64,000 nucleotides of DNA from Triatoma infestans (taxonomy: Eukaryota; Arthropoda; Insecta; Hemiptera; Reduviidae), in NCBI GenBank assembly GCA_011037195.1, contig JAAEAF010001519.1:7501-71500 (forward strand), written 5' to 3'. The notes under the pieces were generated by a model. That model saw only the letters and a list, made by a program, of their open reading frames with translations, had not been told where the DNA came from and did no database searches. Of the stretch, positions 1-14,000 are shown one piece after another; within the stretch, counting starts at the first letter, position 1; every line of letters begins with the position of its first letter. A program made the position numbers and the translations under genes.

Positions 1-189
1 TCCTGTCAATTTCTTGGAGCGAAATATTAGACCAGTTTAGGATCTTAAAGCTGTAAGATAGTGCTGGTACGGCCCATATGTTAACAGCTTTTATCTTTAG
101 CCTTCCAGTTAAGTGGATTTCCAGCACTAAACGCAACCTCTTTTTAGAAGTGCCTAGCACTTGTTCTCGTATTTCTTTCCCGGAGACTT
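1..189 (-). mobile_element. LINE reverse transcriptase C-terminal fragment (R2/R4-like)
   Basis: The minus strand is open to the window edge and reads a stretch containing KIKAVNIWAVPALSYSF followed by LNWSNISLQEIDR. This is the form of the post-RT region of site-specific-type LINEs, where a line such as 'n..waipvl.Ysfg..kW....l..ldr' is conserved. The element continues to the left of the window and is broken about position 190, so only some 60 residues are visible. Clade assignment is by motif memory only. Confidence 0.5.
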
Positions 190-2100
190 AAATATATTGT
201 TGCATACCGAAGTATCTGTATAGTTCCCCCAGCTTGTTATTATTATTATTATTACATTATTTCCCTTTCTTTAAGTGAATAGCCTTATTTTCTATTATCT
301 ATTATTCATGTTGTATTTTTATTTCATACACCTAGTATATTTAACGATATAAACCACATTCGTTTGTTTGTAACTCTGAGTAAAAAAATAAAGAAATAAA
401 TAAATAAATCACCAGTTTGGTTGGTATTCCTTGTAGTTGTTATCTTTTAGGCTGAAAAACAATCAAATTGAAAGACTCCATAAAGTGAGACTGTTTTAAA
501 AGATCACCAGACCGGTTTCGCACTTCAGTTAGAAAAGATAGTGAACCGGTCTACCGAACAAGCAGCATCAATCTCAATGAAATAGATTTTAAATAATGAT
601 AATCTGCCAGTTTTAAAAATTTTTTTTTTTTTTATTTATTTTAAAACAAATCGTTACAAATTTGTTAAATTGTTAAAACTTAATTGTGAGAAATTAAGAT
701 ATTTATTTTGAAAAAATAAAATTTTATTATTCATTAGATTAAAACTAATTAACACTTTTGTTCATCTTGGCTAAAAAAAAAACAAACAAAAATAAGATCT
801 TCAAAAACTGGACATTGAATAATGTTTCATTTCATTGAAACAAATAAAACTTTTTAAAACACGATTTAATTTATATTTGTTTCCAAACAATGAATTCTAA
901 AAGTTTTATTAAGTATATCAAGATTTAAGATTTTATTTTTAATATTAAAAATTCTAATTATGAAATTAACTTTTATTTCAAAAGATTTTTTAATTTCATC
1001 TTCTTCAGTTTAAATCAATTTGTGTTACAATATGTTAATTGATAATGCAATATAACTACGCATGCGGACATATCAATAGCCAGGGTCATGTAAAGTTCAT
1101 GGATAAACACAACACAAAAAAAAATATATATATATACAAATAAATAAATTTAGAAGCGGTAGACAATTTTGGGCGTCGTCTCTAAAGTCGATCTGGCCAA
1201 TTAATTATCTTTACAAGATAAAGAACAACAACAATTACAATTAATATATTCGTGAGGTATTAATTATATTGTTTTTATTCAATTCATATTTTATTTATTA
1301 ACAAAAATATAATAAGCTTCTACAAATACGGAAGTATTTCAATATTGTTTATATATTGTATATTTTTTTACAACTCATTTTTAGAATGAAATATTCGATC
1401 AATTAACTTTTATAAATTCATGGCGGTGGTTTAATTTTAATATAACAAACATTGTTTTATTGAATTTCTTATTTCAAAGATCTGTTTTTTTTTTTGTTTT
1501 GTTTTTTTTAATCATCAATATCAATGCATTCTTTACTTATCAGAAGTAATTATTCTGAAGCAGATGCTGTTTTAAGTATAGAAACTTAATAACTCCCTAC
1601 TAAATTATGATTTTCATTACCCAGTAATTAAATAATTTTTTTGCTGGCAATAATGTAACAAGTATTATAATTGAAAATAGTCAGTGAAGTTAAACCTGAA
1701 AAATCTGGGGTGAAACCCAACTTTCTCTTACTCCAGTTAATAAAATTTTTCTCCATTTAATTAACGAAAAACGAGTGGACGAAGTGGTGTTTAAAAAGTA
1801 TTTTTTTTTTTTACCGTAAGCTAATTCGAACTGCAGTTTTCTTTTCCAAGCCCATTGTGCTATCCACCCAACTAGAGGGGGGGTGACTTGGCAGAATTAG
1901 TTTTAACCTGAATCTTATATCTCACCTCCACTTCTCATCTTTCCCTGTATCTATACTGGAACTTAAAGAGAGGCTCCGCCCCAGATATCCCAGCCCAGGA
2001 TTCATAGACCTTTGCATTTGTATTTTTCCAGTTGTACAAATTTCATTAAAATCGAAATGTGAATAATTTGTTCTTGATTAAAATAGATTTATTTATTCAA
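190..2100. other. AT-rich stretch, no gene seen
   Basis: I see only A/T-rich simple sequence, with homopolymer T runs near 619-635, 1487-1510 and 1801-1812 and a short TA run near 1122. Around 1690-1740 a short piece resembles the 'tctggtgtgaaac...ctttctcttac' border of the dispersed repeat described elsewhere. No reading frame of substance is present. Confidence 0.5.
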
Positions 2101-2106
2101 TTTACA

Positions 2107-3381
2107 TCAAAAAACGGGCACCAAAATGGTTGAACTCATTACAACAAATATATATATATATAAACAAAATATGAATATAAAAAAACAATAACTACGTATA
2201 TTATCATTTAAATAAAGCAGTCGACATCTGGAAATCAATATCTCCAGGTACAAAATCATTCCATCCTTTACATATTCTTGAGATGACGTCATTTTTCGAG
2301 TTTTATATAAAGGAACAACGTAAGATAATGAATCGCGTAATTTGCGCGAAGGCACATGGAATGAAATTGCGGCAAATAGCTCCGAGCAATCAATAGCACC
2401 ACTTAATAGCTTCTTCAAGAAAATCAGATGAGTTCGCAATCTTCTCACCTCTAGAGACGCATATTCCATAAGACTTCTTAGAAATGAACTGTAGTCAGCC
2501 ATCACAGCACCACAAGTGTGCCTCAAAACAAAGCCCAAAGCTCTTGAAGCCTTTCTACAGGTCTCCTCATTGTGACACCATGACGGCAGGTTAGATCCCT
2601 ATATCTCACCGCTTGTATTAGATACTTTATTAACTGGTTTTCAAAGAACCACTTTTCTTTCCTACCGGAGCTGCCGCTATTCCTAAATACAATGTGCGAC
2701 TTACCCAAGTTTATCTCCAAATTCCACATTTCATAATAAAGTTCTAATATATTATCATCCTTTAAAGTTTCAGACGATCCGAAGAAAAAATTACCATATC
2801 ATCGGCGTAGGTAGGCATGTTGATCACTAAGACACTAAACCTTGTATACTAATGCCTCCTTTCATATAGTCCGATATATCGTTCAGAAAAATAGGGAATA
2901 AAAGAGGACTGAGCTGGCAACCCTAGTTGTCTGAAAACTTTGGGGGACAACATTCTGGCACCAAACTCTCGCATAAATATCCGAATAGTAGCAGTTCAAA
3001 ATATTTATCACTTTACAAGGACATACCCAACTGAGACAATTTATAAAAAAGAGCAAAACGATCTACATGATCAAACGCCGCCGTCTAATCAATAAAAAAA
3101 GCAAATAATTTCTACCGCTTCTGACTTAATACAATCTTAATAATGCCCATTAAGTTAGAATATATTGTTCTACAATTGAGTATGTCTTAACGAAAACCTG
3201 CCTGAAATTCTTTCAGTTTGGTGTGCTCATGCTCCCACGATTCCAGTCTAGATAACAGTAAACCAGCTAACATTTTAGCAACTGTATTACCTCCTATATT
3301 AAAAGAGATTGATAATTTAGTACTTCTTTTCTTATGAATTGGAAACATTATGGAATCTTTAAATTTCTCTAAATGAAGCAA
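2107..3381 (-). mobile_element. Decayed LINE (reverse transcriptase), minus strand
   Basis: Reading right to left, the frame near 3381-3187 gives an RT finger block (IMFPIHKKRS, then KMLAGLLLSRLESW, then EFQAGFR). It matches the usual order of a positive 'PI.KKG' segment, a 'skila..l..Rl' helix and 'e.QaGFR'. Frames near 2729-2523 give a palm/thumb block (MWNLEINLGKSHIVFRNSG) typical of 'W.leiN..Ks..mvF'. The 2538-2107 frame continues into the tail. The YADD region between is interrupted by stops and frameshifts. This is a dead LINE copy of the general I/CR1/R1 kind. Confidence 0.6.
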
Positions 3382-3615
3382 ATAATTGTTTTATAAGAAT
3401 CTGTGGATATTATTTATCTTATTATTTTAATAACTCTTTTCTATAATCATGATATTAATATGATAATTATTAAACTTACGTAGTGAGAGAAGTTGTGCTG
3501 GATGCTGGCGGGAGTCAACTAAGCACTGTTGTAAGTACTCATCCCTGCGTATAACCAGCTAAACGACACTTATTTGCAAAAATGTCGTCGCGACGCAGCC
3601 TATGAGTCACCTGCT

Positions 3616-3723
3616 CTGGCTGAATCCTTAACGGAGTTTGATATTTATGATGTAAAGTTTCTTATTGGCGAAATCAAAAACAGAAAAGCTCCAGGAATGG
3701 ACATAATAAATGGAGAAATTAAG
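3616..3723 (+). mobile_element. LINE fragment, RT domain-0 motif, plus strand
   Basis: A 36-codon open stretch reads AESLTEFDIYDVKFLIGEIK then NRKAPGMDIINGEIK before a TAG. The KAPGxD block preceded by an 'i..vk..I...k' helix is the hallmark upstream of LINE reverse transcriptases. It lies on the opposite strand from the LINE at 2107-3381, so it is a separate insertion. Nothing downstream continues the RT. Confidence 0.55.
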
Positions 3724-3989
3724 TAGTAGATAAATTAAGGAGTATTTCTGGATATAGCTATGTAGGTAAGGCCAAATAACCATAGGCCCGGGTTTTGACG
3801 CTATGCGCTAGAAAGGTAGAGTGTGTGAATAATAACAATAAAAATAATAATAGTCTTGGTTTAAGAAACAATGTGTAAATAAGAGGATAGTGACGATCAT
3901 ATCTCGGATGAGGATCAATCATATTCTCTGAGAATCGTTTCTCCACAGGAGGAGGATACATAAAAGATCTCAGATGAACAGTTGGCAAT

Positions 3990-5970
3990 GTGAAGGAGTA
4001 TATTAACCATATAATAATGATGAGTACTGACTACATATAGGATAGAAACAATTCCGTTTGATCTGCTATATAAATTCTTAAAAGCCTGATATATTATCAC
4101 AAATCTATTCTAGAGGAATTTCTTTTCAAAAAACACTTACATGGGCTACAAATCTATAAATATGAAGCTTTTGCCTTTTAAGATTGGAAAATTACTTAAG
4201 CTCTAAAAACAATTATCAGATCTAGTAAAATACAATGATAATTTTATGAATCTGTTTTCGAAAAAAATCTGAAAAACTTGAGCTTGAATTACTCTGCAAT
4301 AAGAGAAAGTAATAACCAGATTATAAATTATTGTAAATTTCTACTTGTAGAAGCCGTACACATTTTTACAATAAGATTTTTTATATATATGTATATATAT
4401 TTACATAAATGTATAAGCAAAAATAATAAGTATATAATTTGTATAAAATTATTTTATACTAATGTTGGGTTTTTTACTAGCTAGTGGTTATATAATTTCA
4501 GGACAGATTGACAATATAATTCTTGTAAAACAGTTCAATTATTATCGATTGGATTACAGTGTACAAAAGAATGATTAATATTTCTGAGCGCAATGCAGAG
4601 CCATTATGGAGATATCAATGGTAAATAATAATATGTTGACAGTTCTATCATTATCAAGCCTTCCATATAAAAAGTAGAAATAAATTAATATTATCTACCA
4701 GGATATCTAGAAGGAGCAATATAAATATAGCCAATGGCAAGGTTTGGATAAAATAATACAAATTATTATTATTATTAAGATTATTTTGTATGTATGTGAT
4801 TATATTCCATTGTGTAAGATAGAAAATAAAACGAAAAAAAAAGAAGAAAAATAACGCAGGTTCAATTTAAATGCAGATCATTGTCCTGATATAATTATAG
4901 TGATTATAATGAGTCAAGTTATAATGGTAATTTCAAATGATATCCATTTTAAATAATCTATTTATCATAATCATAAAATCATAAAAGAAAAAAAAAGATA
5001 TATCCCTGAAAATTACATGCTAAATGGATCTGTGAATATATTTTGCTCACCTATTGAACAGTTGCTAAGTTGAAGTCGTTCTCATACAATAGTGTTAAAA
5101 ATAAAAGAAATTAAATTCATTGAATGGAAAAAAAAACACAAATTTATTGTGGTAGATATTTTTTATTTCATATCTTTTCTCTGCCTACATATTGAATGTT
5201 CGGCAAGTAATTTTATTATTTTTTATGAGGTTGTGTTTTTTATGTTGTTTTTTTTATTCATTCTTAAGAAATAATCTATTACAAAGTAATGAAAATATAT
5301 TCAATTACTACTTTAGAGATCATGGACACCATTAGAATAAAAATAATGAGATGCTAAAAAAAAAAACTAAAGAATTAAAATATGGAATTCATAATTAGAA
5401 AAGCTTTTTGCTTCGTTGTGATAAAGTAAATATTTGAAAGTAAATCTATATCCGTAAACTAGTATCGAATTGGTTAAAATTTATAACGTTACTTCTCGTT
5501 CCAGCTAATTAAGTATTACAGGTTAAAATTGAAATACTTACACATATTTTGGCATTTCTGTTGTTAAGACCTAAATTATGGATATATTTATAAAGGTGTT
5601 AGGAATTTATTTCATCTGCTCATAATAAAAATGTAACTACGCTCATATTTACGCATATATAATTTATTTCAACGTGAAGAAAGTCGTAATTTCTTCCTTC
5701 TCAAAGAGTCATCTACACATCGACTAAAAATCTTGCACATTATCTCCATATTGATGCATACATTCTAGGTTGAAGGGTCTTGGACGAAATTTTTACAATC
5801 CACGGCCAATCCCCAAGACGGCGAAACCAGGTTACTCAACATCCCACTGGGCCCAAAATCTTACTGCTGACACCACTGTTAGGTTTGTAGAGCTAATGCA
5901 AATTAATTTCACTTAGTCCTCATAAAATATAACAATGCTTGCAAAACATTTTTAATTTCCTTCAATGAAA
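3990..5970. other. AT-rich DNA without recognisable gene
   Basis: Very A/T-rich sequence with many short ORFs that have no family resemblance (for example 4278-4484 and 5092-5274 on plus, rich in Ile, Lys and Phe). These look like chance frames. An AT-rich spacer is the best description. Confidence 0.4.
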
Positions 5971-6001
5971 ATACATACATACATACATAATCCGTCCTCT
6001 T

Positions 6002-6535
6002 CTACCGCCTAGACAGTGTAGAGGCCTTGCATATACTTTTCCATTCGTCCCTGTTCCTGGCGAGTTCCTTTCCTTTTCGCCATTCTATTCCTTTTTCCTG
6101 TAGGCTTTCCCGTATTTCTTCTTCCCAAGTTCTTCTAGGGCGACCTCGACGTCTTTTCCCTTCTGTTCTTGCCTCGTATACTAATTTGGCAACTCTATTG
6201 TCCTCCATTCTCATAAGATGTCCGTACCAGCGGAGTTGGTTTCTTTTTATTATATCTATGGAAGGTTCTACACCTGTATCTTTCCTCACTGTTATATTTC
6301 TTATCCTATCTCTTCTCGTCTTCCCTAAAATCTTCCTTAAATATCGCATTTCCATCGCTTGGATTTTGCTCTCTAACTTTTTTGATAGGGTCCACGATTC
6401 ACTTGAGTAGGATATGATTGGTAAAAATACCGTATTGTACACAGTGACCTTGGCCCGCATAGAGACTTCCTTCTTCCCTATGAAGCTGTTTCTGATTGCG
6501 TGAAAAAATCTTCCTGCCGCACCTATTCTTTCTTC
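6002..6535 (-). mobile_element. LINE 3' end, RT C-terminal domain, minus strand
   Basis: An open minus frame of about 175 codons runs from near 6535 to a stop at 6002. It carries the conserved tail of many LINE-encoded endonuclease/reverse transcriptases: FLPIISYSSESWTLS, EMRYLRKILG, RRDRIRN, QLRWYGHLMRM and RGRPRRTWEEEI, in that order. The frame is intact to its natural stop and is followed on the minus side by a (TATG)n-type microsatellite tail at about 5970-5991, as is common at LINE 3' ends. The copy is heavily 5'-truncated: RT palm, endonuclease and ORF1 are absent. Confidence 0.75.
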
Positions 6536-7079
6536 AATGAAAATAAGATATTATAATCATTAAACAAAGGGTTAATTATATACTGAAAAATCAATAACCA
6601 AACCCAGTCAAATCCAGACTGACATACCAAAAATATATTGTATCTTCAAATTCCATTAAAATAATTCGATTCGGACGTAATTAATTTTTTGGTGAAATAA
6701 AAGCAAATAAACTACTAGTTTTCACGAAAATCACTGAAGTTTCCAGGTTGCGACGGCGACAGTGGTTTGCTAGAAACGTTATTGGATGTTTCGTCCATAT
6801 TGCAAAGAGCCCTTACTTTCCCTTACTTGCCCACGGTTGGCTGGGGCGTGACAAGGTCTAAGTCTCCCATCCCATTGCCCTCCTGCCAAAGTTTTAACCT
6901 TGTTCTGCTCCGGAAAACCATTAAACTATTTTTCACTTGCTTTTTCTCTCCTTTCCGTGAAGCAGAAGCAGCCTTGTAGTTCACATTCCTAGGTACTTAA
7001 AGAAATCCTAGTTGCAGCCGTATGTAAGAGAAATTATCATTAAGAAAATATGTAAGAGAAAATAGCGGAAATCTGAAAA

Positions 7080-7640
7080 ATACTTTTCAGTCAAAACGCC
7101 CTTCCGATCATCCGATCTTCTTCAAACTTGGGATTTCAACAACATATTTCATTCTAATTAATATTATTTAGATTATGTAGAAAACTGAAATAGCACTTTC
7201 GAGGTAAATCTAACCCCACCAATCCCCCAAAAGTGCTCTTAAATGAATTTTTCCGGAGAAATGTTTCAAATAAAATTTGTATGCTCTTTGTATGTGTAGT
7301 TGATATATTATGTTTAAAGAAAATCGTTTGGGCTGTTTTCGAGAAAATCACAAAAAAATGTAAAAACCATGAAACGATTATATTCAAAGTGGCACTTCTG
7401 GTTGAACGATTTTTACGAAAAACTTATTGTTAGGTCTCCTAATCAGCACTATAATGAAAAATTTTGAACGTCCTACGTTTTTTTGTTTTGAAATGTGCTG
7501 TCCCAAATACATAGACAGCAGACAGACAAGACAGACACATAGAACAATTTCTGAAAACTACTTTTTGAATTCAGGGGACCTCAAAACGGTGAAAAATCGA
7601 TACCGAAAATTTGACATGATTACAAGCTACTAAAGAAAGC
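7080..7640 (+). repeat. Dispersed repeat, family DR, fullest copy
   Basis: This block shares a recognisable order with other places in the window: a 'gtagaaaactgaaatagca' segment, then 'cttaaatgaattttt', then 'tgtatgtgtagttgatata', 'tttaaagaaaatcgtt', a 'ttcgagaaaat' motif, 'cacttctggttg' and a closing segment near 'ttgacatgattacaa'. Copies or parts lie at about 22,690-23,330, 54,720-55,180 and 56,620-57,070 (plus), 57,290-57,480 (plus, partial), and 34,340-34,650, 33,735-33,860 and 26,060-26,270 (minus, partial). No protein of a known mobile element is encoded. I do not know the family. Confidence 0.55.
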
Positions 7641-8018
7641 AATGACAAATAAAAAAGTAAAAATAAGTGAAAGTAATAACGAATAATTATTTCTTTTATT
7701 GGAGTAACGCATACAAATTTATTCGTATTCCGCACTTATTCGAATAACGAATTAAACATTTATTCGAGGGTGCCTGTCTTCTAACAAAACAAGTTGCCAA
7801 CATCAAGCATCAAATTTTACAATCTTGAATTTTATATGAATTCTCCCTACTTCAATTTTGAAATAAGCTCTTTTATTCCATATAAGCAAGAAGTTGAGGG
7901 GAAAAAATGATTTTGCACCTGGGCAGCCTGAATCTTTTTCAGTATTAATGTTATTAATAATTATTTATTAGCTATATCTATTAATAAAAAAATATCCTAA
8001 AATTGATTTTATTTGCAG

Positions 8019-11000
8019 GTGGCGATACTCGAGAGTGTATCCTGTTGGAACCTTCAGCATGATGGTGGTGTAGTTCAGCTGGCCGTTATTGGGGAGAGAC
8101 CACTTTCGATAGCCAAGACCATGGTCCAAGTACCATTGGTACTTATGCCCAACAATGATGTGGCTCTCTATTCAAACGTACACATTAGTTCAGTTTCTCC
8201 TACAGAACCACTTGTCACTTGTAAATTGAATCATTACTCTCTGGTAAGAAAAATATTAATTAGTAATTAGAAACAGTTATTTATTTTTATTTTATTTATT
8301 TATTAACAAGCTTATAGGTGCAACACCTTTAGCCCGGAGTTGCTACAAATGAAAAAAGAACTTAAAGTACACATTCCATGAATTAAAGTAATAAAGTGCA
8401 AATAATAACAGACAAGACAAAAAAAAAGTACATAATTGAGGTGATGAAAAACTAAGGAAGAACAAACAAAAATAACCAGACCGGTACATAAACAAAAAAG
8501 AATAACCCAAATGACATCATTCGTTTATCAAAAAACTTTTAATTTTTAAAGCCTCAGAAACATAGTTATAAACATCACAAATTTGTAATTTAGACACAAT
8601 TGATAACAAAGTCTGGTACTGATGTTGGGGAGGTGACAAGGAATCAATATACTTTGCTAAGTAATATGTACGTAAAACTTGGTAAACGGGGCAGTCAAAT
8701 AGAAAATGGATTAAAGAATCGGGGGCCAAGTCATGGCACAGACTGCCGATAGTATTGCTGTCAAAAACATATTTAATGCCATTACAGTACAGAGTTGCAA
8801 TTTTAAGGTTTGCTAATCTTAGCTGAAGTATAATCCTTAATAAATTAATTGAACAACTCCAATCTAAATAATTCTCTGTTAGGCCTAAGGCGCTTAAATT
8901 TCTGTACTGTGCATTAAATCTGCAAGAATCTACAACATAATGGATATCTTCACTACAACACATATTTTTAATCGTAATATTAGATTCAATTAGAAACAGT
9001 TATTTCATTTGATTTGTAGGTGTATTATGGAATTCTGTGTTAATTAAATTGGCAGAAGGCTATAATCAACTTTATTATCAGCAGAATGTTTTTTGTGAAT
9101 CTTGGCCACTTGCGTCCTCAATCACATTATACAACCGTATCAACTTGGTACTTTGAACTCTGGGAATTCTAAATATTCGGTCGGATATCATCCCTTTTGG
9201 GATGTCTGTATTGCCCAGTATGGCCATGTTCCCCTGTCTACCTAGTTTTACAATAGTGATCATATTGGGTTCCTTGTAGGGCTCACGCAGTTAGACCCCT
9301 CTTTTGCACCTTGTTCAGCTAAAATTAACAAATCAGTCCACTAATTTTTAAAAATCCTTCGATTGAAGTTTCAAAATCTCTTTTCTAGGATCCATAAGTT
9401 AAAAGTGAGCGAATCAGTTTATATATATAGTCTTAGTGACTCTGAAGATCAAATGACTCTTCAAGTGGCATATTTTTATGAATATTATTATTATTATATT
9501 ATACTTTTTTAATTTATTGGCTACTCAAGCGTATCGTATTCAGTGAGAGAAGATACTTCATGACCCGCTGTTTTAGACGTTTCATATATCTCAGCCTCGA
9601 GACAATCTTCCGTATCCCTCCAGTGCGTCTCCAGTTCCCTATACCTCCATTGTTTGACTTCCGTGCAAAATTGCTTAGCGACGGCACTGCTGGTTGGGGA
9701 CCACAAACAGTAATGAGTATCCTACTATAGTCAACTCGTTCGCCCTCTTATTGCCTTTTATTTCCGCATGTTCAAGTACCCAGAAGAGCTCGTCTTTGCT
9801 TCTCTGAGCGATGCTCTAGTACAGCTTATTCAAGTATGCCCGGTTGGCAGCCATTTTTCTCACCTCGTTGATAATTTTATTTTCCCCATTTAATTCCGAC
9901 CCCAAGTACGTAAAACTTGAAACTCGCTCGAAGGTGTAACCTTCCAACGCTAATGAAGGACTAGTGCGGCTCTGATTGATGCTAATATACTTGGTCTTAT
10001 TTTCATTAATGCGGAGGCCCATTTTCTTACTTTCATTATTCAAAATCTTAAATGACTCCTTAAGTGATGGGTCATTCCATGCTACTAGGCAGATATCATC
10101 TGCATATGAGCATACCTGATTACATGAGTGCAGGATATTTCCCGAAAGGTTCAGCCCCTGCACAACTTTATGCAGGGCAAGGTTGAAAAGTGTAGCAAAA
10201 AGAGCATCATCTTGTCTTACGCCAGTCAAAATGGGAAATTCACAGCTCAAGCTACCGGAACCCAACACCTTCCCACCATTATTATTCACGGTCATCCGAA
10301 TTAGTCTCATTAATTTATGTGGGATCTTAAATTCTTGTAGGGCTTCCATCGTTTTAGATCGATCTACACTATCTAAAGCTTGGTGGTAGTCAATAAAGAG
10401 AATCTGAAGGTCGATTTAATACTCCCACCGTTTTTCCATCAATTGCTGCATTTTGTCCATTGTATCCTTTCCTCGTCGAAAGTCGCATTGATAGTTATTT
10501 ATTATATTTTCTGCAAAGAGGTTGGGCTTTTTTAGTAGTATATTAGAAAAAATGGTATATGCTATCCCCAGAAGCGAAATGCCGCGATAATTTTCGCATT
10601 GGAACTTATCACCTTTTTTATATATAGGGCATATTAGACTAGTGCACCAGTCTTTCGGCATTTTTTCTGTTTCCCAAATCTCCAAAATTACCGAGTATAA
10701 TTGGTTCAGTACAACTTCACCACTGTTCTTGAAGAATTCAGCCACTAGAGAGTCCTCGCCGGATGCCTTGTTATTTTTTATTTTACCCAATGATTCCAGA
10801 AAATCTTCCATGTCTGGCGGCTCGATATCATTCTCTCCATTCTTCATCACCCCCGAGTAGTCATCCTCTTGCCTGCGACAATCCCCAGAACCCAATATCT
10901 CTCCCAAGTACTCCGCCCATCTCACAACAGCTTCCGCTTTTCCTTCTATTATTTTCCCATGTTTATCCTTGCATGTTCATATTTCCGCTTGAAGCCCCGA

Positions 11001-14000
11001 TTAAGATACTTAACTGCTCCATAAAACTTCCTGGTTTCGTTGTTAACTCTAAGTTCTTCAATCTGCTCTATATGTTTCTTTAGGAATTGCCTCTTCTTAG
11101 TACGCATTACCTTTTTGGCTTTCCGACGGCACGCCTGATAATTAGCCGTAGTTTGTCTTGTGGTGCGCTGGAGCATGATTAACTTTTGCTCATTTCTTAT
11201 TCTTATTGCCTCCCTACACTCATCATCAAACCAGTCCTCACCCCTTATTTTCTTTTTTTCGCCGATTACTTCATCCGCCGTTTCCTCCAAGACCTTTTTT
11301 AATTTTGCTCCAGTTCCTCTCTAGTCTTACATTCTGGTCTTCTGTTTCCTCTCTTTCAAGTTCCTCTTTCATTTTGTTATCAGCAGTTTCTCTAAACAGA
11401 CTCGCCTTTCCAGGGTCTTTAAATTTCTGGAGGTTCCAATTTCTTCTCTTGAGAGATTTCCCTTGTGTGACGTTTACCAGGCGTTCCCTAAATTTAGTTT
11501 TAACCATAAAATGGTCAGAGTCGCAATCGGGACCTCGGGCAGCTCTAACATCGATAATTGAGGAAGAATGTCGTTTAGATACGGGCACATGGTATTTGGG
11601 TTAACGCACCATTTGGTGCCTTCCACGTTCCAACATGTATTTTCCTATGCGGGAAACGTGTGCTCTTTGTTACCATATCATTCGCTTCCGCAAACTGACA
11701 TAAGTGCATAACATTTTCGTTAGTTATATCATGTAATGAGTTTACTCCAGCTACCGTACGTGTAAAATTTTCCCTTCCAATCTGGGCATTTTGGTCCCCT
11801 AGTATAATCTTTGTATCATATTTAGGGGCTGTTTGGAAAACTCTTTCCAATTGCTGATAGAAGACTAGCTTCTCATCCTCGTCACTTTCTTCTGTGGGTG
11901 CATAGGCCGAAATCATGGTCACATTTCTGAATCTATCCTTCAAGCGTATTTTGCACAATCTGTCGCTGATAGGTTCAAGAGCAACAAGCTCCGACGCGTT
12001 TTCGGTTAGCATAAATCCAGTCCCTCTTTGTCCAGTTTTCTTCGCCCCGCTATACAACACCGAGAACTCCTTTTTATCCACTCTACCTGCCCAATCCAGA
12101 ACCATCTGTAAACCACAGAGGTCCTGCCCGGAAGCGTTTTTCCCACCCCTTGTCCATTCCGCCCTAAAGCCTAGGAACACCCGAAATGGAACCTCGAAGT
12201 TATATGTTGGGCAGATGCTATCCTGGGCCATGTCTAACACCGGGCCCGGGTTGACCTTTAGCAATATGTCCAAGTGTTTGCTAAGGAGCCCCTCTGCCTC
12301 CAAAGACCATTGTTGCGCAATCTATGTGCACTGGCCCTCGCCTCCACCTGCACTAACAAGTGCAGCGGTGTCAAGCCCAGCAGCACCTCCAGCGCAGCTG
12401 TCGGAGCACTTTTAAAAGCGCCCGTAATAAGGAGGCACGCCAGCCTCTGTACTCCACTGAGGCACCTCTTGGCTGTCTCCTGCTCCGTTTTAGGCCACCA
12501 TACCACCGCGCCATAAGTTATGACCGGTATGATGGCCCGAGTATATGGTCATCCTTGGAGTTAACCCCCATGACTTCCCACAGGCCCGTGTAGAACAGCA
12601 TAGCGACTTCTTAGCTTTCTGCACTATATATTCTAGATGTGCGTTCCATGTGAGCTTAGTATCCAGGATAACCCCCAGATACTTTACTCTATCTGTCACA
12701 TCCAGTATCCTCCCGAAGAAGGACAGTGACTTATATACTTCAATGTCCCTCCTCCTAGTAAATGGTACGAGAGTGGTCTTCTGTGGATTTACCTCAAGAT
12801 CCCTCTGCTGCACCACCGTTCTATGTTCCTAAGCGCCTGGAAGTTTTTCTAGAACTTTCAACATAAATGAAGAAAGACTGATCGGTCTATATGCCCCAAG
12901 ATCCTGGGAATATATATGTATATGTATATATATGTCTTAGCCTGGGAATGCGTTCTCTGCCCAGGCTGCAGTATAAAGATAACTCTTACAGACCTCCACG
13001 CTCTAGGAACATGGCTGAGAGCCATGTATGCTCTCATCAGTCTGCATAAGATAGGAGTAAGAGTTTCCCCGCCTCTCTGCAGTAGAGCAGGGAAGATTCC
13101 GTCAGGCCCAGGTGACTTATATGGCTTAAAGTGGTTAACAGCCCACTTAACCTTATTGTGCGTGACAGACGCCACAGATCAGTCCTCCCTGGAACCCCGC
13201 CGAAGGCCAAGTTCTCGTCTGTCCTTCTCACTGGCGCCAACCTTGAGTCCGGAAAGTGTGTCTGGATCAACAGTTCCAGAGTGTCTCTTTCCAACTCAGT
13301 AAAGTCACCATCTGGTTTCCTGATAGTTCCGATTGGATTAACCGGCACCTTAGATAATATCTTGTGGAGTTTACCCCCTTCTGAGGTCGTTTCGACCTCC
13401 TCACATAGCCTCCTCCACGAGTCCCTTTTGGCTTTCCGAATGGCCATGTTGTAAGAGGTGAGGGTTCTACGGTACTCCTCCCATGAGCCTCTCCTCTTTG
13501 CTGCATTAAACAATTTCCTAGTCTTAGCACGGAGATTGGTCAGCTGATTATTCCACCAGCTGACCTTTCTTGAGGATGACCTCAGCACCTCCGCGCAGTA
13601 CTCCTGGTACGCATCAAGGATGACCTTCTGCAGTTGGTCTGCCGCATCCTAAACGTCCTCCCCAGTTACATAGATCTGTTTAACTGTTTTGATATTATGG
13701 TCTAGATCCTGTCGATACGAATCCCAGTCCATACGTCTGGGATTCCTGTAGCTCCACAACTGTCTACAGTCAGACTGGAGATCAAACCTTATGTACATGT
13801 GATCCGAAAGTGAGGGTTCCCTGGACACATGCCAGCTTCTCACCAGACATAAAATTAGTCGCTATGGTGAGATCAATCACCTCCCTGCGTCTAACATTAA
13901 AGAAGGTGGGTTCTTCACCCTCGTTTATCAAGCACAAGTTATTCGCTAAGATAAATTCCAAGAGTGACTTACTTCTCTGATTCGTATCTGTGCTGCCCCA

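Noticed and set aside
6767..6979. A plus-strand ORF of 70 codons that might be the missing first exon of the Pro/Thr-rich gene
   Set aside because: It has no donor site in the right phase, no signal-peptide character and a composition like the non-coding repeats around it.
11915..12415. Long plus-strand ORFs in the 10-15 kb region
   Set aside because: They run antisense to clearly recognisable LINE endonuclease and RT frames and have no family resemblance of their own.
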